Source of the DNA: Dongia rigui
GTDB lineage: Bacteria > Pseudomonadota > Alphaproteobacteria > Dongiales > Dongiaceae
Assembly: GCF_034044635.1 (NCBI RefSeq)
Contig: NZ_JAXCLX010000001.1
Location: forward strand, 620,001 to 684,000
Direction of reading: 5' to 3'
Length of the DNA stretch: 64,000 bases
Shown: positions 1 to 10,616 of the stretch, in pieces
Position numbering within the stretch: position 1 is the first letter of the stretch
How the letters are laid out: every line of letters begins with the position of its first letter
The notes under the pieces: generated by a model
What the model was told of the DNA's origin: nothing
Databases searched by the model: none
What the model saw: the letters and a program-made list of their open reading frames with translations, nothing else
Translations under genes and position numbers: made by a program

Positions 1-704
1 ATACCGGCACCAGGATCGACACTAAAGTCGTCATTATCGCGGCTGGTTGCGGCGCTTTCGGCCCCAACCGCCCGCCGCTCGACCATCTTGCCGATTACGA
101 AGGCAAGAGCGTGTTCTACCTCGTGAAACGGCGCGAAGATTTCCGCGGCAAGCGCATCGTCATCGCCGGCGGCGGCGATTCGGCCCTCGACTGGACCATC
201 TCGCTCGCCGATATCGCCGAGAAGATCTATGTCATCCATCGCCGGCCGAAATTCCGCGGTGCACCAGAATCGGTCGCCCGCATGGAAGCGCTGGCCAAGA
301 CCGGCAAGGTCGAACTGGTCGTGCCCTATCAGTTGCACAGCCTGGAGGGCGCCGGCGGCCAGCTATCGGCCGTCAATGTCGCCACCATGGAGGGCGATGT
401 GCGCCGGCTCGACGCCGACACGCTCCTGCCCTTCTTCGGCCTGGCCATGAATCTGGGGCCGATCGCGACCTGGGGGCTCAACCTCGAGCGCAGCCATATC
501 ACCGTCAATCCGCAGAACTGCGCCACCAGCGCGCCGGGCATCTTCGCCATCGGCGATATCGCCACCTATCCGGGCAAGCTGAAGCTCATCCTGTGCGGCT
601 TCTCCGAAGCAGCCATGGCCGCCCATGCCGCGCACCCCCTCCTGCACCCCGGGGAAGCCCTGCATTTTGAATACTCGACGTCGAAGGGCGTGCCGGGAAG
701 TTAA
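1..704 (+). CDS. Ferredoxin--NADP reductase, TrxR-like type (5' truncated)
   Basis: The reading frame is open from position 3, so the N-terminal FAD-binding half lies outside the window; 233 residues are present. It would move electrons between NADPH and ferredoxin or flavodoxin in the cytoplasm. A second Rossmann motif (VIAGGGDSALDW) marks the NADPH domain, followed by HRR (2'-phosphate contact), the FAD-contacting GIFAIGD motif near the end, and a C-terminal FEYSTSKGVP tail. This tail and the absence of a CxxC redox pair in the visible part favour the YumC/type 2 ferredoxin-NADP reductase family over a true thioredoxin reductase. The downstream gene starts about 145 bp further on and seems independently transcribed. 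Confidence 0.85.
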   Translation, partial: TGTRIDTKVVIIAAGCGAFGPNRPPLDHLADYEGKSVFYLVKRREDFRGKRIVIAGGGDSALDWTISLADIAEKIYVIHRRPKFRGAPESVARMEALAKTGKVELVVPYQLHSLEGAGGQLSAVNVATMEGDVRRLDADTLLPFFGLAMNLGPIATWGLNLERSHITVNPQNCATSAPGIFAIGDIATYPGKLKLILCGFSEAAMAAHAAHPLLHPGEALHFEYSTSKGVPGS

Positions 705-848
705 GCAGCGCTAGGCGTGAATTCTTAAGAACTTGTGTGCAGTCAAAAATTTAGTTTGCCTTAACATTCTTTTGCCAAGGTGACTCATGCGGGCGCCGGC
801 AACTGCTGTAATGGCGCTCTAAGTCTTTGGCAATGCGGGTTTCCAATT

Positions 849-2141
849 TTGAGCACACTGGTTTCAGAGACAGTTGGGAGTCCACCAAAAGAGGATATCG
901 CCGCTTTCATCGATGAGAAAAACGATGGCAGCGCGGCGCGTGCCGATTCGTGGCAAATCCTGATCGTCGACGACGATCCCGATGTCCACGTCACGACCGA
1001 ATTCGCCCTGGGTAGCGAGATCATCCTCGACCGCCCCTTGAAATTCCTCCACGCCTATTCCGCCAACGAAGCGGAAGCCTTGCTGCGCAAGCTCAACAAT
1101 GTTGCCGTCATTCTGCTCGACGTCGTGATGGAAACCGATGACGCCGGTTTGCGCCTGGTCCATACCATCCGCGAGACGCTGGGCATGAGCACCCCACGCA
1201 TCATCCTGCGCACCGGCCAACCGGGTTATGCGCCCGAGCATGATGTCATTCGCGACTACGATATCGACGACTACCGGACCAAGGCCGAACTGTCGAAGGT
1301 CAGGTTGTTCACCTCCGTGGCGACAGCCCTGCGCGCCTTCGATCGGCTGCGCCAGTTGCTGGAGGCCAACCAGCGCCTGGAAAAGATGACCCGTGACCTG
1401 GAGATTCTCAACATCGACTATCTGGAACAGCGGGAAGCCGCCTTGAGCGCCGCCCAGGCCAAGTCGCGTTTCCTCGCCAATGTCAGTCACGAGTTGCGCA
1501 CGCCGCTCAACGCCATCGTCGGCTTCAGCGAACTGTCCTTGCGCGCCATCGACGATCAACGGCCGATTCCGCCGGCCTATCTGCAGGATATCCTTGAGGC
1601 CGGCCGCCGGCTGACGACGCTGGTCGACGACATTCTCGATTTCAGCCAGCTTGACGCCCGCAAGCGGCAATTGATGATCGAGCCGGTAAACATCCAGGAA
1701 CTGATGGATTATCAGCAGGAACTTTATGACGGTGAAGCACGTCGCTCCGGCCTGCAGCTGGTCGTGCAAGGCGGTTCCGTCGACCGGGTCTGCCATGTCG
1801 ATCGCAGCTCGCTCAGCAAGATCCTCAGTCATGTCATTTCGAACGGCCTGCGCTTTTCGCCGCGGGGCGCATCGGTCGAGCTCGAGTGGAGCTTCGATGA
1901 CGGATCGCTGCGCATCTCCGTCAGCGATCGCGGACCGGGCATTCCCAAATCGATAAAGGAAAACCTAGACGAGCCTTTCTCGATCGGCCAGGACGTTCTC
2001 ACCAAGGACGCCAGCGGCCTGGGTCTTGGCCTGACGCATTGCCGCTTGCTGATGACTCTGATGGGCGGCCGCATCTTTATCCAGGATCGCGAGGGGGGTG
2101 GCAGCTGCGTCACCTTGCTGTTGCCAGATCTCGCCAGCTAG
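849..2141 (+). CDS. Hybrid receiver-histidine kinase
   Basis: Soluble two-component protein of about 430 residues. An N-terminal receiver domain (acidic DDD pocket, phospho-acceptor Asp in [12 protein letters not shown] at codon 1119-1121, TGQPGYAPE, then TKAEL with the switch Lys) is followed by a coiled coil, a HisKA domain ([13 protein letters not shown], His codon 1488-1490) and a HATPase_c domain ([16 protein letters not shown]). The extended receiver motif resembles receivers that precede DUF3369 domains, but here a kinase follows. The start is uncertain: GTG 780 gives a Cys-rich, non-homologous-looking leader, so TTG 849 is preferred. No membrane segment is seen. It is followed after 8 bp by the multi-PAS kinase, and its receiver is a close relative of the stand-alone receiver at 5548, so the three genes probably form one phosphorelay operon. 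Confidence 0.85.
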   Translation: MSTLVSETVGSPPKEDIAAFIDEKNDGSAARADSWQILIVDDDPDVHVTTEFALGSEIILDRPLKFLHAYSANEAEALLRKLNNVAVILLDVVMETDDAGLRLVHTIRETLGMSTPRIILRTGQPGYAPEHDVIRDYDIDDYRTKAELSKVRLFTSVATALRAFDRLRQLLEANQRLEKMTRDLEILNIDYLEQREAALSAAQAKSRFLANVSHELRTPLNAIVGFSELSLRAIDDQRPIPPAYLQDILEAGRRLTTLVDDILDFSQLDARKRQLMIEPVNIQELMDYQQELYDGEARRSGLQLVVQGGSVDRVCHVDRSSLSKILSHVISNGLRFSPRGASVELEWSFDDGSLRISVSDRGPGIPKSIKENLDEPFSIGQDVLTKDASGLGLGLTHCRLLMTLMGGRIFIQDREGGGSCVTLLLPDLAS

Positions 2142-2149
2142 GTGCGGCG

Positions 2150-5100
2150 GTGACGCCAGCGCCCACAGCCGCCACCCAGCGCGACACCGTAGCGCCGATC
2201 ACTGCGGCCTTCCTGGCCGAACTCGCCCGTTTGCCGGCGGTGCAGGAGGGCGATCTGGAGGCCGTTGCGGCCTTGGCCTGCAAGCGGGCGCTCGATCTGG
2301 TCGATGCTCGCTATCTCAGCGTCTGGATGCTCGATGCCGACCGCGCGCAAATTCGCAGCATCGTGCGCTACGACGCCGAAACCGGGCAGCGATCGCAGGA
2401 TCTGGCACTGCCTATCGGCAGCGTGGCTGCCGAGCTGGCGGCACTCCAGCAGACCACCCAGATCGTCAGCGACGATGCGCTGGCGGACCCGCGCTTCATC
2501 GGCGTTCACGACAGCTATTTGCGCGAAACCGGCGTCATCTCGCTGCTGGAACATGTCATTCGCGTCGGCGGCACCGATGTCGGCCTGCTCAGCTTTGAGC
2601 GCACGGCACAGACCACGCCGTGGCAACCCACCGACCTCGCCCTCGCCCGGGGCATCTGCAGCTACCTGGCTCTTGCCGCTGCCAACCGGCAACGCATCGA
2701 ATTGGAAAAGCAATCGGCGGGCAATGCCGCCCTTCAGGCAGCAATCCTGGAGAATGCGGCTTATGCCGTGATCGCCTCCGATATCAACGGCACCATCACC
2801 TTCTTCAATCGTGCCGCCGAACAGATGCTGGGCTATCGCTCGGAAGAAGTCGTCAACAAGACCACGCCCATTCTGTTCCACGACCCGGTCGAAGTGGAGC
2901 AGCGCGCGGCGCAGCTCTCCAGCGACCCCGCTATGCGCATCCAGCCAGGTTTCAGCGTCTTTACCGCCAAGACTTTGGCCGGCGAGAGAAACGAAGAGGA
3001 ATGGACCTATGTGCGCCGCGACGGCAGTCGCTTTACGGCGCTGCTGTCCATGACCGCCATTCGCGGGCCGGACGGTGCCATCAACGGCTTTCTCGGCATG
3101 GCATCCGACATCACCGAACGCAAGCTGGTCTCGTCCCGCCTGCAGCAATCCGAGGAGATGCTCTCTCGCGTGTTGCTGCAATCGCCCGATTCAATTCTGA
3201 TCACGGCCCTTGCCGATGGCCGCATTCTCGACGTCAACCCGGGCTTCGAACAGATTACCGGCTATAGCCGCCAGGAAGCCATCGGCCGGACGACGGTCGA
3301 TCTCAATATCTGGGTCGATCTTGATGAACGTGACGACATGCTGGGCCAAGTTCGCACCCAAGGTGAAGTACGTTCCATGCCGATCCGCATCTCGCGGCGT
3401 GGGCAAGAAGTTCGGTACTGCGTCCTCTGGGGTCGAACGTTCGAATACAATGGCGTCGCCGCGCTCCTGACGTCGGTTCATGACGTCACCAGCATCAAGG
3501 AAGCCGAGCAACGCGCCCGCACCGCCCAGAACATGCTGCAGGCGGTTCTCGACACCGTCCCGGCCCATGTTTTCTGGAAGGACCGGAACTCTGTCTATCT
3601 TGGCTGCAACCGACAATTCGCCGTCGACAACGGTTTCGCCTCCGCGGCCGAGGTGATCGGCACCACGGATTACAGCCAGTTGCGGCGATCATCGCCCGCG
3701 GCATTGGCCGAGATCGGCAAGGTCATCGAGGCGGATCGCCAGATCATCGCCGGCAAGCAAGCGACCACACCACGGACGGTGCCCTTCGTGATGCCGGACG
3801 ACTCGCTGCGCTGGATGAGCGTGGTCAAGCGCCCGCTCCTCGACGACAATGGCGATGTCATCGGCATTCTGGGCGTACAGCACGACATCACCGAGATGAT
3901 CGAGAACGAGCGGGTGGCAAAGAACGCGCAGCACATGTTGCAGCAGGTTCTCGACACCATTCCCTCCTATGTCTTCTGGAAGGATCGCCAGTCGCGATAT
4001 CTCGGTAGCAACCGGCTGTTTGCCCAGGACGCCGGATTTGCGGACCCATCCGGAATCGTCGGCAAATCGGATTCGGAACTGCCCTGGTCGGATCATGCCG
4101 ATCTGTTCGTCGAGGAAGATCGCGAAGTGCTGGCGGGGACTCCCTTGCTTGAAAGGGTCAAGAAGTTCCCCGACCCGCAAGGCAACCAGCGCTGGATCCG
4201 GACAGAGAAATTGCCGCTGCTCGACGCCGGTGGTGATTTGATCGGTGTCCTGGGCGTTCAGCACGACATCACCGAGCAGCTCCGGAGCGAGGAGCAATTG
4301 CGCGCCAGCGAGGAAAAGCTGCGCTCCCTCTTCGCCTTGAGCCCGCTCGGCATCAACCTTCAGGACATGAATGGCCGTTACATCGATGCCAACGATGCCT
4401 TCCTGCAGATCGTCGGCTACAGCCACGCCGAACTGCTGGGCATGACATGCTACGACCTCATGCCGCCGGCCTTTCTCGAAGACGAACCGGAACGGCTACG
4501 CCGGCTGCATGAAACCGGGCTGATACCGGCCTATGAGAAATCCTATTACCGAAAGGATGGCAGCGAAGTCTCGGTCTCCACCGCGACCGTGCTCGTGGCC
4601 GGCCCCGAGGGGCAGGATTTCAAATGGACCATCGTCGAAGATATTACCATCCGTCTTGAGGCCCGCGAAGCGCAACGCAAGCTCAATGACGAATTGGAAC
4701 GGCTGGTGGCGGAAAGGACGGCGGAACTGCAAGCCGCGATCGAAGGTCTCATGCGGGCCGAAAAACTGGCCTCGCTCGGCAGTCTGGTGGCCGGCGTCGC
4801 CCATGAAATCAGCACGCCGGTCGGCAATGCCAGCCTTGCCACGTCAACCCTGGTGGGTGCCATCAGCGATTTCGAGGCGGAACTGGCCGGCAAGCTGAGC
4901 AGAAACTCTCTCGACGGCTTCGTGCGGCAGGTCAAGCTCGGCGTCGACATCGCCAACCGCAACATCGAACGTGTCGCCGGCCTCATTCAGAGCTTCAAGC
5001 AGGTCGCCGTCGACCAGACCAGTTCGCAGCGGCGGCATTTCCAGATGACCGAGATTGTCGATGAAATCCTCACCACGATGCATCCCAGCCTGAAGCGCGC

Positions 5101-5551
5101 CGGGGTTGCCACGGAGGTATCGGTCGAGCCCGCCTTGATGCTGGATTCCTACCCAGGACCGCTGGGCCAGGTTCTGACCAACCTCATCAACAACGCCATT
5201 CTGCATGGCTTTCCCAAAGGCGATCCCAACGCGCTGCCGGCTGGGGCAAGACGCATCGGCATCAAGGCGCAGGCGGTGGATGCGCAGATGATCCGCCTGG
5301 AGGTGAGAGACAACGGCGTGGGTATTCCCGCTGCCGCCCTCGGCCGGATCTTCGACCCCTTCTATACCTCGAAGCTCGGACAGGGCGGCAGCGGCCTCGG
5401 GCTTCATATCGTCCACAACATCGTCACCGATGTGCTGGCGGGCAGCGTATCCGTCGAGAGCGATGTTGGGACCGGCACAGCCTTTGTCATCACCTTGCCG
5501 CAGACAACGCCGCAAGCCACCGCTGCCACGGATCAGGAAGACAAGGCATGA
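2150..5551 (+). CDS. GAF/multi-PAS sensor histidine kinase
   Basis: Large cytoplasmic kinase of 1133 residues from GTG 2150, chosen because it lies 8 bp after the upstream stop; an earlier frame-open start at 2039 would overlap that gene by about 100 bp. Domain order: GAF (about 20-190), five PAS domains (about 205-330, 330-450, 455-590, 590-725, 725-850), a coiled coil, HisKA ([12 protein letters not shown], phospho-acceptor His885) and HATPase_c ([34 protein letters not shown]). PAS3 and PAS4 are near duplicates (VFWKDR, YLGx[10 protein letters not shown] in both), pointing to tandem duplication. No transmembrane helix is evident, so it probably senses small molecules or redox state in the cytoplasm. 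The ligand cannot be told from sequence. Its stop overlaps the start of the downstream receiver gene (ATGA), indicating translational coupling. Confidence 0.9.
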   Translation: MTPAPTAATQRDTVAPITAAFLAELARLPAVQEGDLEAVAALACKRALDLVDARYLSVWMLDADRAQIRSIVRYDAETGQRSQDLALPIGSVAAELAALQQTTQIVSDDALADPRFIGVHDSYLRETGVISLLEHVIRVGGTDVGLLSFERTAQTTPWQPTDLALARGICSYLALAAANRQRIELEKQSAGNAALQAAILENAAYAVIASDINGTITFFNRAAEQMLGYRSEEVVNKTTPILFHDPVEVEQRAAQLSSDPAMRIQPGFSVFTAKTLAGERNEEEWTYVRRDGSRFTALLSMTAIRGPDGAINGFLGMASDITERKLVSSRLQQSEEMLSRVLLQSPDSILITALADGRILDVNPGFEQITGYSRQEAIGRTTVDLNIWVDLDERDDMLGQVRTQGEVRSMPIRISRRGQEVRYCVLWGRTFEYNGVAALLTSVHDVTSIKEAEQRARTAQNMLQAVLDTVPAHVFWKDRNSVYLGCNRQFAVDNGFASAAEVIGTTDYSQLRRSSPAALAEIGKVIEADRQIIAGKQATTPRTVPFVMPDDSLRWMSVVKRPLLDDNGDVIGILGVQHDITEMIENERVAKNAQHMLQQVLDTIPSYVFWKDRQSRYLGSNRLFAQDAGFADPSGIVGKSDSELPWSDHADLFVEEDREVLAGTPLLERVKKFPDPQGNQRWIRTEKLPLLDAGGDLIGVLGVQHDITEQLRSEEQLRASEEKLRSLFALSPLGINLQDMNGRYIDANDAFLQIVGYSHAELLGMTCYDLMPPAFLEDEPERLRRLHETGLIPAYEKSYYRKDGSEVSVSTATVLVAGPEGQDFKWTIVEDITIRLEAREAQRKLNDELERLVAERTAELQAAIEGLMRAEKLASLGSLVAGVAHEISTPVGNASLATSTLVGAISDFEAELAGKLSRNSLDGFVRQVKLGVDIANRNIERVAGLIQSFKQVAVDQTSSQRRHFQMTEIVDEILTTMHPSLKRAGVATEVSVEPALMLDSYPGPLGQVLTNLINNAILHGFPKGDPNALPAGARRIGIKAQAVDAQMIRLEVRDNGVGIPAAALGRIFDPFYTSKLGQGGSGLGLHIVHNIVTDVLAGSVSVESDVGTGTAFVITLPQTTPQATAATDQEDKA

Positions 5552-6093
5552 CCATGCACCAAGCGGCCCCGCTTGCGGCCGAGGAGCCGGCGCGCTGGGT
5601 TCTGCTGCGCCCGACATCCCAGGCAGATGACGATTTGGTCGATTTCGCCGACGCCGACGATGCCGACATGCTGGCAATGCAGCCGTGGTCCATTCTCATC
5701 GTTGACGATGACAGCGAGGTGCACCGCGCTGTTGAACTGGCCCTGATGGGCGTTCGCGTGGCTGCGCGGCCCCTCAACCTCATGCACTGCCTGTCGGCGG
5801 CCGAGGCGCGCAAGCGCTTGGCCGAGCGACCAGGCGGTATCGATCTTGTCCTGCTGGACGTGGTCATGGAAACGGCCGATGCGGGCCTCGCCCTGCTCGA
5901 AGACATGCGCGCGGCACCTGCCACGCAATCCCTGCCAGTGCTGCTCCACACCGGCCAGCCAGGACAAGCGCCAGAACGCTTGATCCGCGCGCGTTATGAT
6001 ATCAGCGGATATCTGCCCAAGACGACGGTCACGCGCCAGGGGCTCATCAAGGCACTCGAAACGATCCTGGTAGACCGGCAGCCCATCGACTGA
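5548..6093 (+). CDS. Stand-alone response regulator receiver
   Basis: A 181-residue protein holding one receiver domain: DDD acidic pocket, phospho-acceptor Asp in [21 protein letters not shown] with the switch Thr, and the conserved Lys in LPKTTV. The unusually long shared motifs show that it is a paralogue of the receiver in the hybrid kinase at 849. No output domain follows, so it probably shuttles phosphate or acts by protein contact. About 45 residues precede the domain and match nothing I recognise. Its ATG overlaps the stop of the multi-PAS kinase by four bases, so that kinase is the likely partner. The gene converges on divL with the two stop codons adjacent. Confidence 0.88.
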   Translation: MTMHQAAPLAAEEPARWVLLRPTSQADDDLVDFADADDADMLAMQPWSILIVDDDSEVHRAVELALMGVRVAARPLNLMHCLSAAEARKRLAERPGGIDLVLLDVVMETADAGLALLEDMRAAPATQSLPVLLHTGQPGQAPERLIRARYDISGYLPKTTVTRQGLIKALETILVDRQPID

Positions 6094-8418
6094 CTAGGCG
6101 GTTGCGGGTGCCTGCAGCGGCAGGGCGCACACGATGCGCCGGCCTTGCGGCCCGGCTTCAGTCACCAAACGTCCGCCATGCATTTCAATGAGTGTGCGCG
6201 CCAGGGCCACGCCGAGACCGCGGGTCGAACTGCGCGCCTGGGAAGAATCGGAATCGGGGCCGACATCGACCCCGAAATCATCCTGTGCCCCTTGCACGGC
6301 GACGCTGATGTCAAGGCTCTCGCCCCGCCTCTCGGCTCTGACCATGACGGTGCGGCCGCCGGGTGCAGCACCAATGGCAGCGCTGAGCAGATTGCCCAAA
6401 GCCTGCTTCAACCGCTGCGGATCGGCGCTGATGATGCCGACATCGGCATCGACCTCGATCAGCAGTTCGATATTGCGGCTGCGCGCCCGTTGCTGGAAAA
6501 GGCGGGCGATCGATTCGGTCAACTGGCGGATATCCACCTTGGCCGGCTCCAGATGGATATAGCCGGCCTCGATCGCCGCCACGTCGATGACATCGCCGAT
6601 CATCAGGATGAGATTCTGCGCGGAATCCAGGATGGCCGATGAGTATTCCAGCTGCCGCTCGTTCATCTCGCCGAAATACTGGCGCGACAATAGTTCCGCA
6701 TAGCCGATGATCGCGTTGAGCGGCGTGCGGAATTCATAGGAGACATTGGCGATGAACTCGGACTTCAACCGATCAGCCGCCACCAGCGCCTCGTTGCGCT
6801 CGGTCAGCGCGCGCTCCATGTTGATGCTGTCGGTGACGTCCGTGTACTTAAACAGCCGGCCGCCATCGGCCAGCGGAATGGCGGCGATATCGATGATCTT
6901 GCCGTCGATGCGCTCCAGGCGCCAGTTCTTCACCTCGCGCTCGCCAATATTCGAGACGATGCGGCGGCGCAACTCGTCCCAGTTCGACCGGCTCTCAAAG
7001 AACGGCTTCACCGCCTCGACGATCTGGCGCACATGCGGTTCGCCCTCAACCTCCTTGTCGGTGAGATTCCAAAGGCGCACGAAGGCTGGATTGTAGAGTT
7101 TGAGGCGCGCATCGCCGCCAAACACGGCAATGCCTTCATAGAGGTGGTCGATGGTCTCCTTCTGCACCTCGATGAGCGTGTTGTAGTTCCGCTCCAGTGC
7201 CAGCTTGTCGGTCACGTCCTCGAAAGTCAGGATGACGCCGCCAAAGGGGTGCGGCGATGCCAACATGCGATAGGTGGCGCCCGACGGCACATGCATCAGG
7301 TCCTCGAACGGCGCGATCACCGACATCACCTGCCGGCTCCACTCCTGCTTGAAGGAGCGGAAATCGGCTTGCTCGGGGATCTGGCGCCGCTCGCGCAGCA
7401 TGTCCAGCACCTGGTCGACATTCGGTTCCATGCGCAGGAAGCCGGCATCGAGGTTGAACATCTCGCGGAAGGCGGTGTTGAAGAACTTCACGCGCTTGTC
7501 GGGGCCGAAGATGACGATGCCGGTGCCCAACGCCTGCAGCACGTCGTCATGCGCCGCAATATGGCGGGCGAGTTCGGCATGGCTTTCTTCGAGCTGCGTC
7601 TGGTCCAGCGCGAAGCCGATGACGGAACCATCCGGCAACGGCACTTCGGTGAGGTCATAGAGGCGACGCTGCCCCTTCACCACCAATTGCTGGCTTTCCG
7701 ATTGTGCCAACCCCACACGCTGCGCCCGCTTGGCCAGCGCTTTGGCTGCCGGATTGATCTCGCGCCCCTCGCTGATGATGCGCTCGACCGACAGGTCGTG
7801 AATATGCGCAAAGGCGGGGTTGCACCAGGCGATGGCCAATTCCGATCCGCGACGCCACACCGGGTATGGCAGTTGCTCAAGAAGTTGCGCCAGCGATGCC
7901 GCCGTCTTCAGCGCGTGCGCGGATGCCTGTTCCAGCGGATCGACCACATCGCTGATATCGCTGAGCCACAAATGGCAGGTCTCGCCGCTGCGAACACCGC
8001 TCCAGCGCAGCCGGATGCCGGGGGCTGGTGCCGGCATGAAGGAAAAGCTGCGGCCATCTCTTTCGAGCAGCATGATCGCGTTCAGCAATTCCGCCTGGTC
8101 GGTCGGCTTCAGCGCCGCGACCAGGTCGGCGCGGGTGCAATCACCCTCGGTCGGCAGCTTCAGCCACGCCCTTGCCTGCGGATCAACAGCGGCGCGCCCG
8201 CCTTTTGCCCAGGAAACATGCGCTACCGGCGCCGTTGCCCATTCGGCCTCAGCGGCGAGCAGCACGCGTTCGCGTTCGGCGACGGCATTCCGGGCCACCG
8301 ACAATTCGGCTTGCAGTGATTTCTTGTCCTGGGCGAGTCGCCAAGCGAAGCCGGTGGCTGCTGCCAAAGCGGCGCCCAACAATCCCACGCTCGTCCAGAG
8401 AAGCAGCGAGTCGCCCAT
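6094..8418 (-). CDS. divL: DivL-type PAS pseudokinase (Tyr in the H-box)
   Basis: A 774-residue membrane-anchored protein: one N-terminal transmembrane helix (about residues 5-27), several PAS modules (roughly 180-270, 295-400, 425-530) and a C-terminal DHp/ATPase module. The H-box reads NVSYEFRTPLNAI, with Tyr561 where the phospho-acceptor His should be, as in Caulobacter DivL (Tyr550). The ATPase domain is degraded: the N-box reads NLLSAAIGAA, and no DxGxG motif is visible, though RGLGVALA remains. Length, anchoring and Tyr identify a DivL orthologue, known in Caulobacter to bind DivK and control CckA and hence CtrA. Start is ATG 8418; an in-frame upstream start at 8502 would run through the ahcY terminator. 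It lies downstream of ahcY behind that terminator, so it probably has its own promoter. Confidence 0.9.
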   Translation of the reverse strand: MGDSLLLWTSVGLLGAALAAATGFAWRLAQDKKSLQAELSVARNAVAERERVLLAAEAEWATAPVAHVSWAKGGRAAVDPQARAWLKLPTEGDCTRADLVAALKPTDQAELLNAIMLLERDGRSFSFMPAPAPGIRLRWSGVRSGETCHLWLSDISDVVDPLEQASAHALKTAASLAQLLEQLPYPVWRRGSELAIAWCNPAFAHIHDLSVERIISEGREINPAAKALAKRAQRVGLAQSESQQLVVKGQRRLYDLTEVPLPDGSVIGFALDQTQLEESHAELARHIAAHDDVLQALGTGIVIFGPDKRVKFFNTAFREMFNLDAGFLRMEPNVDQVLDMLRERRQIPEQADFRSFKQEWSRQVMSVIAPFEDLMHVPSGATYRMLASPHPFGGVILTFEDVTDKLALERNYNTLIEVQKETIDHLYEGIAVFGGDARLKLYNPAFVRLWNLTDKEVEGEPHVRQIVEAVKPFFESRSNWDELRRRIVSNIGEREVKNWRLERIDGKIIDIAAIPLADGGRLFKYTDVTDSINMERALTERNEALVAADRLKSEFIANVSYEFRTPLNAIIGYAELLSRQYFGEMNERQLEYSSAILDSAQNLILMIGDVIDVAAIEAGYIHLEPAKVDIRQLTESIARLFQQRARSRNIELLIEVDADVGIISADPQRLKQALGNLLSAAIGAAPGGRTVMVRAERRGESLDISVAVQGAQDDFGVDVGPDSDSSQARSSTRGLGVALARTLIEMHGGRLVTEAGPQGRRIVCALPLQAPATA

Positions 8419-8463
8419 AGGCCAGCACTCTACGGGCGCCGGAATCGCGTGACAAGCTTGGTT

Positions 8464-8499
8464 GAAAAGAAAAGGGCGCCCGGCAATGGCCGGACGCCC
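8464..8499 (-). terminator. Rho-independent terminator after ahcY
   Basis: On the minus strand an 11-bp GC-rich stem (GGGCGTCCGGC pairing with GCCGGGCGCCC, one mismatch) with a four-base loop at 8474-8499 is followed by TTTTCTTTTC. It lies 27 bp after the ahcY stop and 45 bp before the divL start, which separates the two transcription units. Confidence 0.8.
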
Positions 8500-8526
8500 C
8501 AATCTTTCGTGCCGCTTATCGCAGCA

Positions 8527-9819
<1,293 letters not shown>

Positions 9820-9833
9820 AGCGGCGTCTCCAT

Positions 9834-9855
9834 CAGATAAAGATTTATTTATATG
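9834..9855 (-). promoter_or_regulatory. Imperfect palindrome upstream of ahcY (candidate SahR-like operator)
   Basis: A 22-bp imperfect palindrome with half-sites CAGATAAAGAT and TTATTTATATG (8 of 11 positions pair) starts 15 bp upstream of the ahcY ATG, in an AT-rich island of a GC-rich region. ATAAAG-type palindromes are what I recall for ArsR-family SahR regulators of ahcY and methionine genes. That identity is from memory and unverified. No such regulator is encoded in the window. Confidence 0.4.
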
Positions 9856-9949
9856 GCGCCGTATAGCAGGACCGAGGCGACCGGGCAAGCGCTGGTTTGC
9901 AACGCCACCAATTTCTGGTCAAACAATTGAACCATATGGGGAATAAGGC

Positions 9950-10606
9950 CTAATTTGAGTGCAATAATCCCATGATCTGGAACGAGAAGGGCGACCACAG
10001 CGCCATCCCCTGTCCACTCTGTTTCAGGGCGTCGGCCGTCCAGACATTGCAGGTGCGGAACAGCGAGTAGACACCCCGGGCGCTGTAAAACCCATCGTTC
10101 GGGCCGTAACCAGGCAGATCTTCGCGCTGCGGCGGTCCGCCCAGGGTGGCATCGACAAAGGCATAGAGGGCATCACGACCAGCCTCATCGCTGGCCACGC
10201 TGCGGCAGTTGTCCCGTCCTGATGGGTCGCCGGCATAGCTCACGTGAAGGACGGCACTGTCCTGCCAGAACAGCGCCCGTAAGACTGGGCCGGGGCGAAT
10301 GTCGGACCATTCCTTGGTCGCCGCATAGAAACTCTTGGCGCCCCAACCGAGAGCGACATGGCTGGCGCCAGTCACGTCTCCTGCGAAATCGGTGGGCGGA
10401 AAGAAATCGAACCAATCACGCCCCTGCCCCGCCGCAGGCAGAACGAGGTCCACATGGACACCATTATCGCAAGCGTAGAAGAGGTAACTTCTGGGCCCAG
10501 CCTGTCGAAGTTCAGCACCGGGAATTGTACCGAGAAGGATGGCCGACAGAAAATAGAACAGTCCCAGTCCCAGAAATGCCAGCAGAAGGCGCCGGGCGAG
10601 ACGCAT
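9950..10606 (-). CDS. DUF2459 membrane-anchored or exported protein
   Basis: A 218-residue protein with an N-terminal hydrophobic segment (about residues 8-28, signal peptide or anchor) and the DUF2459 motifs NGVHVDLVLP, GWGAKSFY, and a C-terminal RTCNVWTADALK with LWSPF. The family is often annotated as an uncharacterised protein near urease genes; the arrangement of His and Cys-Asn suggests a papain-like fold, but no activity is known to me. It starts 10 bp after the ptsI stop, so it is probably the last gene of the hprK-to-ptsI run. Nothing about its position explains its role. Confidence 0.8.
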   Translation of the reverse strand: MRLARRLLLAFLGLGLFYFLSAILLGTIPGAELRQAGPRSYLFYACDNGVHVDLVLPAAGQGRDWFDFFPPTDFAGDVTGASHVALGWGAKSFYAATKEWSDIRPGPVLRALFWQDSAVLHVSYAGDPSGRDNCRSVASDEAGRDALYAFVDATLGGPPQREDLPGYGPNDGFYSARGVYSLFRTCNVWTADALKQSGQGMALWSPFSFQIMGLLHSN

Positions 10607-10616
10607 CCGCTGCGCC

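Noticed and set aside
722-731. TTCTTAAGAA palindrome upstream of the hybrid kinase
   Set aside because: Ten bases of AT-rich dyad is too short to support as an operator without further copies.
2039-2149. Upstream start for the multi-PAS kinase
   Set aside because: It would overlap the previous gene by about 100 bases in another frame, while GTG 2150 lies 8 bp after the stop.
7033-8319. A 428-codon open frame antisense to divL
   Set aside because: Entirely covered by the recognised divL; the translation is rich in His/Gln/Arg, as antisense frames are, and has no domain.
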